This document shows, in pieces, positions 34,801 to 47,770 of a stretch of DNA of 64,000 nt (positions within the stretch are counted from its first letter, which is position 1; every line of letters begins with the position of its first letter). Source of the stretch: Zea mays (lineage: Eukaryota; Streptophyta; Magnoliopsida; Poales; Poaceae). The translations under genes were made by a program, and so were the position numbers. The stretch covers positions 233,511,034 through 233,575,033 of the forward strand of contig NC_050097.1 in NCBI RefSeq assembly GCF_902167145.1, written 5' to 3'. The notes under the pieces were generated by a model. That model made no database searches and was not told the origin of the DNA. It saw nothing but the letters and a program-made list of their open reading frames with translations.

Positions 34801-35994
34801 TGAACAATTTGTACCTCGTGATATCACAGGATGCATTCAAAGTAGTAGACATACATGATCTATCAAACCATCATTCATATAAGAAAAATCTCAATCCGAT
34901 GCAACAACCCCATCATTAAAGAGATAGATGACTAACAAACATAAGCAACTCCCAGTTAAGCATTGACTTCGTTTAAGATAAAGCGGTCCAAATAATGATT
35001 CAACAAGCATGCATAGAGAAACTGATCATAAAAAAAAAATCAAACTACCATACAATGTTGGCAAATAAAAAAAATAAAATGGGTTGTCAATATCGTCCAC
35101 ATGACTAGCCTGCAACAACTAAAAATTATGCATAGCCTTTATAGCTATTGAAACAAACCATAGAAGGAAAACATGCACGACATAAAATCCACTTGAAACC
35201 ACCCTATTTATTGTTGAAAAAAATAAGGTTGCACATAATAAGAAAACCTATCAGGTAAACATGGTTGGACTTATCAATCTACGTCATCTTACAAATTCAC
35301 TTGAGTTCTACCAGTCTCAAGATTTCATAGACATTACAATGTTGCCTTTGCTCTATAGAGACAAACCAATTTTATACTAAGATCAAGTTAGCAAGTAGCC
35401 ACACTAGCCAAAAAAGTGAGGCGCAAAGCATTGCATCCATGGAAATATTACATTGATAAGTTGGGTTGTAACCCAACAGTCAATCAAACTCAACAACACC
35501 ATAAAACTACATTATATAGTGTTTTCACACTACACCAAGTCGGATTAGACCCACTATAGACAAGCTCAATAAACAATCGGTCCTACAAGTACTAGAACCC
35601 AAGAATCCTTTTGGAAAAAAACATCCACAGTCAAGCATATAGAAATATATGATAGTAATAGCTCAGAGATTTGAAAACATTGCATCAAAAAAAACATCAT
35701 GACAATATGTATATAAAACAAGTACAGTAGTAGCTTCACTTGCATAATATCTTCAATAACAACCACATCAAGAAACCAATATTAAATAGAAATAACATAT
35801 CATATCCAGCATTACGTCATTAATGACGTACCCCATCAAACCATAAAGGAATTTGGAGTAAGGAAGTTCTAGTCATCTATACAATAAAGTACTAATATGA
35901 AAGATATACGAACCCATACCCTTCCTATATGTGCAAGTGTGTCAAATTTATCTTCAAATTGCGTAGAATCTAAAGCCTATCCTCTGATACCAAC
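31822..35994 (-). other. Internal region of the non-coding element
   Basis: 4.2 kb, AT-rich, no coding potential seen in six frames. Purine tract TAAGGGGGGTAGAG (minus strand) next to the left LTR. Between about 32460 and 34160 are diverged segments resembling the LTR repeat, with marks such as CTGGACAGATTC, ATAACTC and TTGGAAAG spaced by roughly 175-195 bp or multiples. Confidence 0.75.
35977..35993 (-). other. Primer-binding site of the non-coding element
   Basis: Minus strand TTGGTATCAGAGGATAGG adjoins the right LTR; matches the Met-initiator type TGGTATCAGAG. Confidence 0.85.
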
Positions 35995-38866
35995 TGTAAC
36001 ACCCCGGAGTCCAAAAACACCCCGGAATGCTACTGAACTACACTTCTGACATCTATATAAAATTTTGGCAGCATCTCCTTTGCAAAATTGCATAAATGGG
36101 GGGGGGGAAGACAACAGTGTATAAACATATATCATGACAAAAACATACCAAGGATTATTAATCGGCTAGCAAAGGGAAGTTAAACATACGACATGAACTG
36201 AATTAACCAGTGCGCACGACTAGCAAAAAAAATAAACTTCTTTTGACAACAAGTTTCTAATTAAATCATGGCTACGCCTGGGCATGAGAGTGAAAGTGGA
36301 CGTGCTGCTACTCCCCTCATTCCCAACATGTATCAAGTACCTGCATTGAGTAATGCAAGAGTGAGATGACACATCTCAGCAAGTAAAATAATATCAAACT
36401 GTTTAACCACATAAGAATATTGTTTTACCACCACTTGATTTCACAACCTTCTTATTACAAAGGTGCAGCACGTATACCACGTACAACACTCCTAGCTACC
36501 ACACCTCGCAGGTAGAAACCACAATAGTAACATAGTAATGTCACTCTTCATATATATACCTCATGAGTGCAAATGTCTGCAAATGCAAGGATGACTTCTG
36601 CCTTCATACCTCTAAGGATATGAAGCCGCATCGTACCCCTCCTCGGGCAACGTACGATGCTAAAAAATGTACCGGTACGGTCGGACCATAAGATCACGAC
36701 ATAACTTCAAAATGCAAGATGGATGATGCGATGAGCATGTCATGCCTACAACACTTCATATAACGTGATTCAAAAAAAATACTTCAACTTCATCCAAGAT
36801 GTGAATCAACCACATATATCATTACCAAATTATGATCATCCACAATATTAGACAATTGAGAATTAATACTTCCAAACAAATAAACTTCTTCATAGAATTC
36901 AATGATTAACATAATTAAAACTTATGCATACTCAATGTCAGGGAATAGGATGCAACCCAAACGGTAGCAACCACCACTGTATTTACTTGCCTTTACCGGA
37001 AGTTTGGGCAGATCCCTAAGTACGATCCGGAAGTCCACCACCTGTTTTTGACACACAACTTAGTGCACCAATTTCACATAACCCGGCTCATAAACGACGC
37101 CGCACCTACGCACAAACTCAAACCCCGCCGCGGGTTACATCTCTCCCCACACCCACCAAACTGCAGCGGCGCTGCTTAATAATTTCATAACTTCAAAATT
37201 ATGACAGCATTGGTAACAACCAAAAACTCCAGAGGCATCTACATAAAATTTCCCACAAGTTTTGTATACAATTTATAATTAAATTCCAACATCTAATTAG
37301 CCCAAAACAGTTCACAAGATGAACCCTGTAATCTGTTTTTTTCTCTTTTGGACAGCGACATACCCGGATTCAAACAGCGATATCTTTTAAAATATAATTC
37401 CAATTCAAGCGCATAAGTACTCATTGGAAAGATAAGACAAAGCCATACATGATTATCATACTGGTTAGCACTAATTAACCACGAAAAATTCCCAGAAATT
37501 GCTAATACTACTGCTGTTCACCCACCTGAAAAATCTGTTTGTTTGGACAGCAACATACCCGGATTCAAACAGCGATATCTTTTAAAATATAATTCCAAAT
37601 CAAGCACATAAGTACTCATTGGAAAGATAAGACAAAGCCCTACATGATTATAATACTGGTTAATACTAATTACCCACGAAAAATTCCCAGAAACTGCTAA
37701 TACTACTGCTGTTCACCCACCTGAAAAATCTGTTTGTTTGGACAGCAACATACCCGGATTCAAACAGCGATATCTTTTAAAATATAATTCCAAATCAAGC
37801 ACATAAGTACTCATTGGAAAGATAAAACAAAGCCCTACATGATTATAATACTGGTTAATACTAATTACCCACGAAAAATTCCCAGAAACTGCTAATACTA
37901 CTGCTGTTCACCCACCTGAAAAATCTGTTTGTTTGGACAGCAACATACCCGGATTCAAACAGCGATATCTTTTAAAATATAATTCCAAATCAAGCACATA
38001 AGTACTCATTGGAAAGATAAGACAAAGCCCTACATGATTATAATACTGGTTAATACTAATTACCCACGAAAAATTCCCAGAAACTGCTAATACTACTGCT
38101 GTTCATCCACCTCAAAAATCTGTTTTTTTGGACAGCAACATACCCGGATTCAAACAACGATATCTCCTAAATTATAACTCCGAATCGAGCGCATAAGTAC
38201 TCGTTGGAAAGGTATGACAAAGCTCTACATGATTATCCCACTGATTCCCACTAATTACCCCACGAAAATTCCCAGAAATCCCTAGAACTACTGCTGTTCA
38301 CCCACTCACAAAATTCCTGGACAGCACCTCTACCGATTCGCAAAGATAAACACATAATCCAATTGATTGCAGCACAAAAACAACAAAAGTTAATCACAAA
38401 TTCACCTTAGGTTCTTCCCTTCCTCCTTCCTTCTTCCTCCCTCCAAACTCCAATTGAGATCGCAGCCACACGACGGAGAACCACACGGGAGGGCTGCACC
38501 TTGGAGGAGGGGGAGAAATGGGGGGGCTAGGGTTTTGGGTGGTGAGGGCTGCAAAGATTTGAGGAGGAAGAAGATGGGAGAGGGGGGGGCGTCCAAGAGA
38601 AAGGGGAGGGGAGGGGGGGCGGCTGCAACAACCCAAGGGGGAAAAAGGGGGGGGGGGGCGGCTAGGGTTAGGGGAGGGTTAGTGGGCCGGATTGCGATTC
38701 GCGGCCCAACTCGCTTGCACGACAGCTACCGACCAACCACTCTACTGCTATACTGGTGAATGTTTTCCATAAATTCTAAATCCCCAAAGCGCGACACCCG
38801 AATAATAGAAAAAACAAACAAAAAGAATAACCTTCAACTTCTCTTCTTTGCAAACCGGGTATCACA
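35995..38866 (-). repeat. 5' LTR of the non-coding element
   Basis: Same length and almost the same sequence as the left LTR, including the five 195-bp units (about 37348-38320). Confidence 0.92.
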
Positions 38867-39882
38867 AAAGCACCAAAAGATGTCCGAGGAATCAAGAGTT
38901 TCATCGGAATGGCCGGTTATTATCGGCGTTTCATTGAAGGTTTCTCCAAGATTGTCAACCAATGACAACCTTGTTGGCAAAGAAGGTTGAGTTCAAGTGG
39001 ACCCCAGTATGCCATAAGTCCTTTGAGACATTGAAGGAGAAGTTGACAACGACACCAGTACTGATTCTGCTAGATGTTCACAAGCCATTCTCAGTATATT
39101 GCGATGCTTCGTACACCGGACTGGGATGTGTGTTAATGCAGGAAGGGAGAGTAGTGGCATACTCGTCCCGATAGTTGAAGATTCATGAGAAGAATTATCC
39201 TACTCATGATCTGGAATTAGCAGCCGTGGTTTATGCATTGAAGACCTGGAGGCATTATCTTTATGGGAAGAAGTGTGATATCTACACGGACCACAAGAGT
39301 CTCAAATATATATTCACTCAGTCGGAGCTAAACATGAGTCAACGAAGATGGCTAGAATTGATCAAGGATTGTGAGCTGGAGATCCATTATCACCTAGGCA
39401 AAGCAAATTTGGTTGCAGATGCTCTTAGCAGAAAGAGTCAAGTTAATATGTTGGCCACTTACCCGATGTCGTATGAGCTAGCGAAGGAGTTCGACAGATT
39501 GAGTCTCGAATTTATGAACAACACCCAAGGAGTGACAATCGAGTTGGAACCCACTTTAGAGCAAGATATCAGGAAAGGTCAGAAGGATGATGAGAAGATC
39601 AACGAGATCCGACAGCTGATCATAGATGGAAGAGGCAAGGATTTCCATGAAGATGTAGAAGGAGTGGTATGGTTCAAGGACAGACTGTGTGTTCCCGACA
39701 TCAAATCAATCCGGGAACTGATTCTCAAGGAAGCTCATGAGACAGCATACTCTATACACCCTGGTAGTGAGAAGATGTACCAAGACCTAAAGAAAAGATT
39801 CTGGTGGTACGGGATGAAAAGGGAGATAGCAGAGTATGTGGCTGTATGTGACAGTTGTCAGAGGATTAAAGCAGAACATTAG
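38867..39882 (+). pseudogene. pol: Chromovirus reverse transcriptase end, RNase H and integrase zinc finger
   Basis: Resumes with the duplicated AAAGC and continues APKDVRGIKSFIGMAGYYRR. A frameshift near 38960 leads to MTTLLAKKVEFKWT. RNase H shows YCDASYTGLGCVL, a TAG at 39172-39174 replacing [22 protein letters not shown] and [14 protein letters not shown]. Integrase starts with H..H and [11 protein letters not shown] (about 39730-39880), ending in a TAG for CAG at 39880-39882. Confidence 0.9.
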
Positions 39883-40980
39883 AGACCGACAGGTTTATTG
39901 CAACCATTGCAGATTCCTCAGTGGAAGTGGGATGAGATCGGAATGGATTTCATAGTCGGTCTGCCTCGCACTCGTACTGGTTATGACTCCATCTGGGTAG
40001 TAGTGGACCGTTTGACAAAGGTGGCCCATTTCATACCACTCAAGACCACCTACAACAGTGCGGTGTTGGCCAAACTATACATGGCTCGGATTGTGTGCTT
40101 GCATGACGTTCCGAAGAAGATAGTATTAGATAGAGGCACTCAGTTCACCTCTCATTTTTGGCAGCAGTTGCATAAAGCTTTGGGTACACACTTGAAGTTC
40201 AGCTCAGCTTACCACCTACAGACAGATGGTCAAACAGAGAGAACCAATTAGATTCTGGAGGATATGTTGAGGGCTTGTGCTTTGCAAGATAAGATAGGTT
40301 GGGACAAGAGATTGCCATATGCAAAATTCTCTTACAACAACAGTTATCAGGCTAGTCTGAAGATGTCACCATTCAAAGCGCTCTATGGGAGGAATTGCAG
40401 AACTCCATTGCATTGGGACCAACCTGGTGAAAGACAGGTGTTCGGACCAGATATTTTGCTTGAAGCCGAAGAGAACATCAGAATGGTCCGAGAGAATTTG
40501 AAGGCAGCGCAGTCCCGACAGTAAAGCTATGCTGACACCAGAAGAAGGGAACTTAGTTTTGAAGTGGGAGACTACGTCTATTTGAAGGTGTCACCCATCA
40601 GAGGAACCAAAAGGTTTGGAGTCAAAGGAAAGCTAGCACCCCGATATATTGGGCCGTATCAGATTCAAGCAAGACGTGGAGAAGTGGCTTACCAACTCAG
40701 CTTACCAGAGAATTTATCCGCTGTGCACGATGTGTTCCATGTGTCGCAGTTGAAGAAATGCTTGAGGGTGCCAGAAGAGCAGTTGCCAGCAGAGGATCTT
40801 GAAGTTCAAGAAGATCTGACTTATATTGAGAAGCCAACTCAAATTCTAGAGACAGCAGATCGGGTCACCCGGAAAAGTACCATCAGGATGTGCAAAGTCA
40901 AATGGGGTCACCACTCAGAAGAAGAAGCCACCTAGGAACGAGAGGATGATTTGAAAGCCAAGTAACCTGAGCTCTTTGCT
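39883..40980 (+). pseudogene. pol: Chromovirus integrase core and chromodomain
   Basis: The D,D,E core is visible: WDEIGMDFIVGLP (about 39927), VLDRGTQFTSHFW (about 40125), QTDGQTERTN (about 40219). A TAG at 40249-40251 replaces the CAG of NQ. After a TAA at 40522-40524 the GPY/F-like module follows (KLAPRYIGPYQI, about 40630). A chromodomain comes last (QILETADRVTRKSTIRMCKV then HHSEEEAT, about 40840-40935), with a TAG for the Trp of ATWERE. The chromodomain is thought to guide integration to heterochromatin. Confidence 0.9.
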
Positions 40981-41014
40981 AGCCAACCCTGAATCTCGAG
41001 GGCGAGATTCTTTT

Positions 41015-41028
41015 AAGGGGAATAGGTC
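41015..41028 (+). other. Polypurine tract of the Tekay-like element
   Basis: TAAGGGGAATAGGTC directly precedes the 3' LTR start TGTAACACCC. Confidence 0.8.
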
Positions 41029-41261
41029 TGTAACACCCTAAATTTGGGGGTATAAAATTTTCTTTCTAATGATCACCCAAATTCATGTGTTACTCTTCTC
41101 TCTCTCACCCTAGGTTTTATCTCTCTCTGGATCCTCTCTTCCTTTTTCCCTTTTAAGTAGAATTAGCTTAAAGTTAGGGGGATTTAATTACTTATTTTTG
41201 CCAAAACATTATGGGTCATGACATGTTGCATCATGCTGAGTTTAAAATATTCTTTGAAGCG

Positions 41262-44200
41262 TGTTGACACGGATTTTGGCCTCATCAAAATATATGTTAT
41301 GCGGGCTAAATGACTTCGATTAATGTGGCCTTTAAATTTCAATACATATGAAATAAGAAAATGTTCTATAAATAAATATATGAATATTTAAAATAGCCAT
41401 TGATTTGTAATGTCCTTGTGCTCTAAAAGTTTAGCGCACCAAGATATTGAAATATATAGAGCTTCAAATATATATCCGTGCAAATATATTACCAATAAGC
41501 AGACATCATATAATGTGATTTTATATGCGCGCACTAATTGAAGATTTGTTTAAATTATTAGCGAAAAATATGATATGTGTAAATGATTAATTGCATATAT
41601 AAGTACAAATAAAGCGAATATAAATTTTAAATAGCTATAGATAAACATTACAAGGTATCGTTATCTTAAAATAGCAATAACAACAAAAAATATAGATAAT
41701 AATTAAATATGTTAAAATAAAAATTTAATAAAAAGAAGAAGAAGAAAAAACAAACATGAGAACGCTTGGCCGTGCCTTTCCAATAAAAACAAAATACAGA
41801 TAATGAATAAATATATTAAAAATAATAAAAAGAGGAAAATAAAAGAAACTTCCTTGCATGGCTCGCTGTGAGCGAGCAACCGAGCTCGGCCGGCTATAAC
41901 ACGTGGACGACGGGACGAATGGATGTTCTCTTCGAAAGGCGCACTTCTTCCCGCGAAAAGCTACGCACTCAAGCGTTTTTTTTCGCGCCCAGCCCAACCC
42001 GCGCACGACGTCCACCGTGCGTATACGTTTCTCCCCTGCAGTTACTGTGGTGCTTATAAATAAAAGGGTATCGCCAGGCTGTGCTGTTCTCAGTTCATCG
42101 CTACTGCACATAGAAACTGCTGCCGCGCTGTTACCAATTGCCACTAGGCTACTCGGTAGAAACAAAAATCTGCTGTACATCGAAGCCATCAAGCCGCTCT
42201 CAGTTTTGTGTTGCAGGTGGTCATCGCAGGACACCATCACGGCAGGAGTGCGAGCAGGTTGCTGAAGTCCTTCAGAGGAATTTCTGCTTAAGTAGGCTCA
42301 ACAAAATTCTCCATCGAGCACCTCTCTCTAGGGCATACCTTAGAGAGAAACTGGTTCCAAAGACCTCAAGGACATACCCTTGAGGAATATCGCGTTATTC
42401 GGTTATACACAATCTTAAGGGTATAGCCATAAGAAAGTTCACGCTACACGATCATATACGCCGTTGTAGCCCATCGAAAAAGTCTACTGCAAGGTAAGAA
42501 AAGCCCCCCATGTCGCTATACTGTTTCTTGTCTTCTTTGGCATTGTGGAAGAATTATGTTCTTCGACTCGTGTTATTGATACGAAATCAGGAACAAGTGC
42601 TAAAGTCAACATCATGCCAAAAATAATTATACTTCACACACATGTATAAATTATCATGAATATATGCGGTAAGTTGTACGTGGAAATTGAAATTCTATGT
42701 TAAATAATGTTCAAAAAAATATATTTGCACGCTCCATCGGCAAGAAATTCTCCATCAAGCATCTCTCTCTAAGGCATACCTTAGAGATAAGCTGACTCAA
42801 GAAACCTTAAGGGCATACCCTTGTCTCCGTCAAGCACCTCTCTCTAATGCATACCTTAGAGAGAAGCTGGCTCAAGAAACCTCAAAGACATACCCTTGAG
42901 GAAGATCGCGTTGATCGATCGTACACGCCATTGTAGCCTGCTACAAAGTTCTGCTGCAAGGGCTATTAATTAAATAAAAGAAAATAAAGAAAGTATATAC
43001 ATGGCTACATGTGTCTTCCACGATGAGCGCAAAATTTGGCTCTAAAATAAAATATTCCTCATACCCAAAAAAATGTCCATAATAAATAAAGCAATAAAAT
43101 TCATAATTCATGCATGTGTATGATAAATTTTAACTAGCTCCTTGCAGAAACGTGAACTAATATGCATGCTCCATGCATTAGTACTAATTTAGTGAATACG
43201 TCAAAATCCACACATGTCGTAATTTCCCAAAACTTGTAATTATAATGAAATACAAAAAAATAATTTTATGATGTGATCGCCTAGGCTAGTCAACTTGTTG
43301 TGGCGTACGGAGTAAAATAAACAAAATGTCATGATCATCGTTGTGATTTTAGCCAAGTGAAATAAGCTTTGTTCGCTCATCATAATTTTCAAACTCGTCA
43401 TCCATATACAAACAAAGGGCCTTCAAATGTCGCACGCCATAAATAAATTAATTATTGCATCTTAGCTAAATTGCATCTTATAGCGAGTGAAGTTATCGCA
43501 AACAAAAGTTAAAGCCAATTAACTTAATTAAATAGCATCGCACATGTAAATAGTAGTCAAATACCATATCATGAGCATACATGTTGATCTTAATAAATTA
43601 ATTGTGCATGCGTAATTTAGTGTGGCGCTACAACATATCTTCCCAAGATAAACATTTTTAAAACGTCGTACATTAGTGTACCCATAAATAATAAAGGTTG
43701 TCGATTCATGCTCTCGCATTATTCAATAAATACTATCAAATTCAGTCTTTAAAATAAATCGTATGCGTATGTGATACAATGCACTGTCAACCAAAGAAGT
43801 AAATATTAAAGAGATAAATTCTCTCTTGTTTATCCATGATAAAGTGTATACAGTGTCTCAAAAGACACATATACTCAAATAATTAGAAAAAAGCCATATG
43901 TTGAGTTATAGAAATCCAACACCATATATTGAACAAATAACAAGATATTCATAAAAGTATGCATAAATTAAAATACATGCATATTATGGTTCGGTAGAGA
44001 GTTGACCAAGCTAGTAATAAAGAGATATTTGTTAGCTCGTCAACAATGAAATCATGTCCTAACTGACGTACACATGCAACCATCCACGACTACATGAGGC
44101 GAAGACTTTTTGTTTTCTTTTGTAGTTTGTAATAGTCAGCCATACAATGTAATTTCCTTTTATGTATCCATGTTGGAACTCTTAATCAGGGGTTTTCTCT

Positions 44201-44351
44201 ACGGAGATGTAATTAACATAATTTTTATGCAAATATAAGAATTATGGAAGTATGAGCCTGCAATACCTGTATTATTTACTCTATTATATCTAAATTAAAA
44301 CTTGTCTCTGTTGACGTGGAGATGGCGCTTTTGCCGCCCGTTTTCCTGACA
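41262..44351. mobile_element. Unclassified 3.1-kb insertion in the 3' LTR, possibly a solo LTR
   Basis: Comparison with 13560-13580 shows that about 3.09 kb is inserted into CTTTGAAG/TGTT. Ends could be TGTTGACACGG and TTTTCCTGACA (LTR-like TG..CA), but the clearest repeat at the borders is GTGTT (41261-41265 and 44357-44361), so the exact edges and class are open. Inside is a TATA-like TATAAATAAAAG near 42055, then internal repeats (42300-42960), then AT-rich sequence without genes. Confidence 0.6.
42300..42960. repeat. Three direct repeats within the unclassified insertion
   Basis: Units around 42311-42395, 42752-42826 and 42829-42920 share CACCTCTCTCTA, GGCATACCTTAGAGAGAA and GACATACCCTTGAGGAA-like blocks. 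The first and third are each followed by a GTACACGCCATTGTAGCC-like block (about 42457 and 42920). Confidence 0.75.
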
Positions 44352-47300
44352 TCAAAGTGTTACACATGTTTGAATTTATTTGAATTTGAAACCTAATTTG
44401 AATTTGGAATTGAAAACCCTATAGAAAAGAAAAAGAAAAGGAATTAGAAAATCCAGAGAAAAAGAAAAAAGAAAAGCAGCCCAGCAGCCCAGCTCGGCCC
44501 AGTTAGGCCGCGCGCCCGCGCCGCCTGACAGGTGGGATCCACCTATCAGCGGCGGCTTAATCCCGCGCTCTCTCTCTCTCGCTCTCTGCCCACTAGGGCC
44601 GACCTGTCGGCGCCAGTTGCTTCGCCCGCGCGCCTCCCTCTTCTCTCTCTGTCTCGCGGGCCCGTTCTGCCAAGCGCTGATCCGTTGCCCGTGCACCCCT
44701 TTTCTCTCTCTCTGCGTCGTGGACCCTCCCTATCAGTTCCACCCTCGCCGTGGACCGGCACGTGCGCACTCGCGCACGTCGCCGGAATTCTCGGCCACGA
44801 CGCTCACCCACGCGCCCCAGCTCCCTCTTAGAGCCCCGCCAGCGCCTGCACTCACTTCCCCACCTCATTTCGCAAAGCTCCGCCCTCTCTCGCGCTCTGC
44901 CCATGCCGCCAGACGCCGCCGGAGACCCGCGCCCGCTTCCCCAGCCATCCAGCTCGCCGGAGACCGCGCCAAGCCACCCCGAGCTCTGCCCTGAGGTGAG
45001 ACACCTTTGCCCGTGCCTAATTTCCCCGATTTCTCTCTGTGCTCGGCCAATTTTGGCATTGCGGGTGCTCGGCCGTGGCGGTCTGCCGCGCCCGCGCTGT
45101 GGCCGGCCAATTTAGCCCGGTCCAGTGCCCTGGTGTAGGACCCTGTGTCACCCCTGCCACTACTGAAGCCTTCCCAGGCCTTAGCACGTCTCAAGCCCCC
45201 TCCCCGTGACCACACCTGAGTTCCTCCGGTCCGCCCGAGGCCTTCTCCCCACCATTCTCCCCTCTCTGCCCTCGGATTCATGGCCTTTTCCTCGCCACTG
45301 AGTTCACCGTGGCATTCTCTCCCTCTCTGCCCAATCCCGGCGACCCCGGAACCACCCTAGCACGCGCCTGCCCCAACTCCGGCGACTTCACCGTCGCGGA
45401 GAGGAGCGGCGCCGCCCGCAGTCGTTCACCCCCCGGTCTGATCTCCCCCGTCCGATCTTGATCGCATGGCCCAGATCACGGGATATCGCTTCACGCACGT
45501 GCGCCCTGCGTCCGGGCCCGTCTGTCAGCGCCTATGTTCCCTGGCGCTGGGCCCCCTCGGTCAGTGAGCCCTCCTCCTTGGTCGCTGACGCCCCTGGCCC
45601 GCCTTTCAGCGCTCGCCCGCCAGTGCGCGTGCGCCCGCGGCTGCAGATCTAACCTCGGCCGTTGGTTTCAGATCTAACGGTTTGAATCGTCTGATACCCC
45701 TTCGCGCGGTTGTTTTTATTAAAGAGGCCCTCGGTTTGTTTAGAATCAACCCACTGTCCCTAGTTTTCACGCGCAGGCCCCTGTATTCTTGCAGATTGAA
45801 CCATGGACTTTTAAATATTCACAGAATTAGACCTAATTTCATATTTTGAATTCCAAACTTGTTTATTTCATATCTTTTGCATATGAACTCCAAATTTAGT
45901 GATTCAAATTGCAAAATGTTCATAGTATTATTCTCTGTTCAAATAAATTAGTTCCATTTACACCCTGTGCTTCCTAATTTTATGGATAAATATTAACCAA
46001 TATATGTATAGATTTTGTGTATTTAATAAAATAAAAAGGGAAAACCCTAGAGATTAAAACATGCTTAAACTTCTGAGATTAATAATGTGTATTACATGAA
46101 TTCATCTCTGTTCTAATTTTTAGGTCACAATAAAATAAATTAAACTATGTTATGTATTTGTGAGTAACCCTTAGAGAAATAATAATCTATTTCCAAATGA
46201 AGTTAGTTTATGTTATAGTTTATGTTATACTTTGAACTCATTATCCCTTATATAGTATTGTGTCTTTTTAAGATGTATTCCTATGTTTGTACATGTTTGG
46301 TGTGCTGTTCATTTGTACTTTCCAAATGTATTGAGTGCATGTTTGCTTTATTTAGATAACGAGCAGTCCAAGGTTCCTGAGTGTGTTGTTGGAGACCTTC
46401 CTGAGCAACAACTTGGTGAAGGCAAGTGTCTTCTGACCTATTATGTCCTACATACTTTATGATTCACTGTCCCTCATTACATTATCTAAACCTAAGGATT
46501 TACTAGTTTGTAAGTATGTTATCCTTGTTTACCTTTTGGGCTATCATGGTAAGCATCTTGCTTTTGCTTTACTTTAATCAATGAACATGATGTGAACATT
46601 TATGATACGATACTGTTATCCTGATTATGTTGATGATCTTGTGATACTCTAGGGGGCTCATGCCTTTTTTCCTGAGTACCTCTCCATAAGGACCTGTTCG
46701 TGGAGTGACCACCCGGGATAACAGTGCAACCATGAGGGTGGAATGGGACACCCTTAGCTGATTAATTAGATGAACCTAGGGGTGTAGTTGGCTTTGTCGA
46801 AGGGCCGTCAATGGGGGTCGGGGCGTAGTGCTCGCTCTGCCAAGGTTGGGGTGTAGAGGTTCATTCGATTTGGTTTTGTTAGTCACCCACCTTGGGGAGG
46901 TGTACTATGTTTCTACGACTGGCGAAACCTAATGAGCAACTATGCACCAGGGGAGTCTTTGTAAAGGCTACGTAGTGTATCCCTTGGCCATTCACCTTGG
47001 TAGTGAAGATCGGGTCTGTACAACCCAGGCTGGGAAGGGATCACGACTCGTGGGTAAAGTGTGCATCCTCTGCAGAGTGTTAGAAACTGGTATATCAGCC
47101 GAGCTCATGGTTAAGAGCAGCCTTGGGATCCTCTTTGATTAGAAGAACTTTGGATACTTTTATGATGATGGTTAACAATGATGTTATAAATCTGGTCTCT
47201 GGTATTTACTCTTTTGAGGGAGTACTTTTGGGTAATAACTGGGTTTATTACTAAAACTCAGCTCTACTAATAATAATAAATACTTGACCAACTAAAAGCA

Positions 47301-47770
47301 ATTGCTTAACCTCAACCCCACATACAGCTAGTCCACTTTAGCCAAACGGGACATTTGCTGAGTACGTTGATGTGTACTCACCCTTACTTTACAAACCACC
47401 CCCACCCTAGGTTGTCCCCATTGTACTCAATGCTCATGAGGTGATGCTGGCAGCATGGAGGACTTCGAGGAGTTCCAGGATTACGACAAGTTCTAGTTTA
47501 TTCTTAGTGGCAAACCCCCAGTCAGCTGCCTGTGTAGGCTTATCATCTACGTTTCGTTTCTTCGCACTTTGGTATTTATGATAAAGACAATGGTTATGTA
47601 ATAGACTCTGTGGATGTCTTGGACATCTTGATGTAATTAAGTACCTTTCCGCTATTTATTTCAAGCATTTTTTGATGATGTCCAATTATGTAATCGCTGT
47701 GTACGGGAGTTTCTGAACCTAGCACGTACATGGTTCGCATTCGGTTTACCTTCTAAAACCGAGTGTGGCA

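Larger units (their letters stand above)
28950..38866 (-). mobile_element. Young non-autonomous LTR retrotransposon without genes (LARD-like, 9.9 kb)
   Basis: LTRs of 2872 bp each (28950-31821, 35995-38866) enclose 4173 bp. A perfect duplication AAAGC flanks it (28945-28949, 38867-38871). The minus orientation follows from the primer site at 35977-35993 and the polypurine tract at 31822-31835. I found no gag or pol; the inside has only short chance frames. By eye the LTRs differ by one substitution (A at about 30294 versus G at about 37339) and two homopolymer-G lengths, so insertion must be recent. Proteins must come from another element in trans. Confidence 0.9.
11581..47770 (+). mobile_element. 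Tekay/Del-like Gypsy chromovirus, 5'-truncated and multiply interrupted
   Basis: Parts on the plus strand: 5' LTR without its first ~1.1 kb (11581-13334 and 24117-24883), primer site, accessory ORF (25120-26139), gag-pol (26493-28949 and 38867 to about 40980), polypurine tract and 3' LTR (41029-47770). Long LTRs, Met-type primer site and a chromodomain after integrase place it with the Tekay/Del chromoviruses. It hosts a solo LTR, a Tat-like element, a 9.9-kb non-coding LTR element and a 3.1-kb insertion. The 3' flank is TTCAC at 47771; the 5' duplication is lost. Confidence 0.88.
41029..47770 (+). repeat. 3' LTR of the Tekay-like element, with a 3.1-kb insertion
   Basis: Starts TGTAACACCCTAAATT and ends AAACCGAGTGTGGCA. 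Without the insertion at about 41262-44351 it is about 3.65 kb, full length for the family in this window. It serves as the reference for what is missing from the 5' LTR. Confidence 0.9.
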
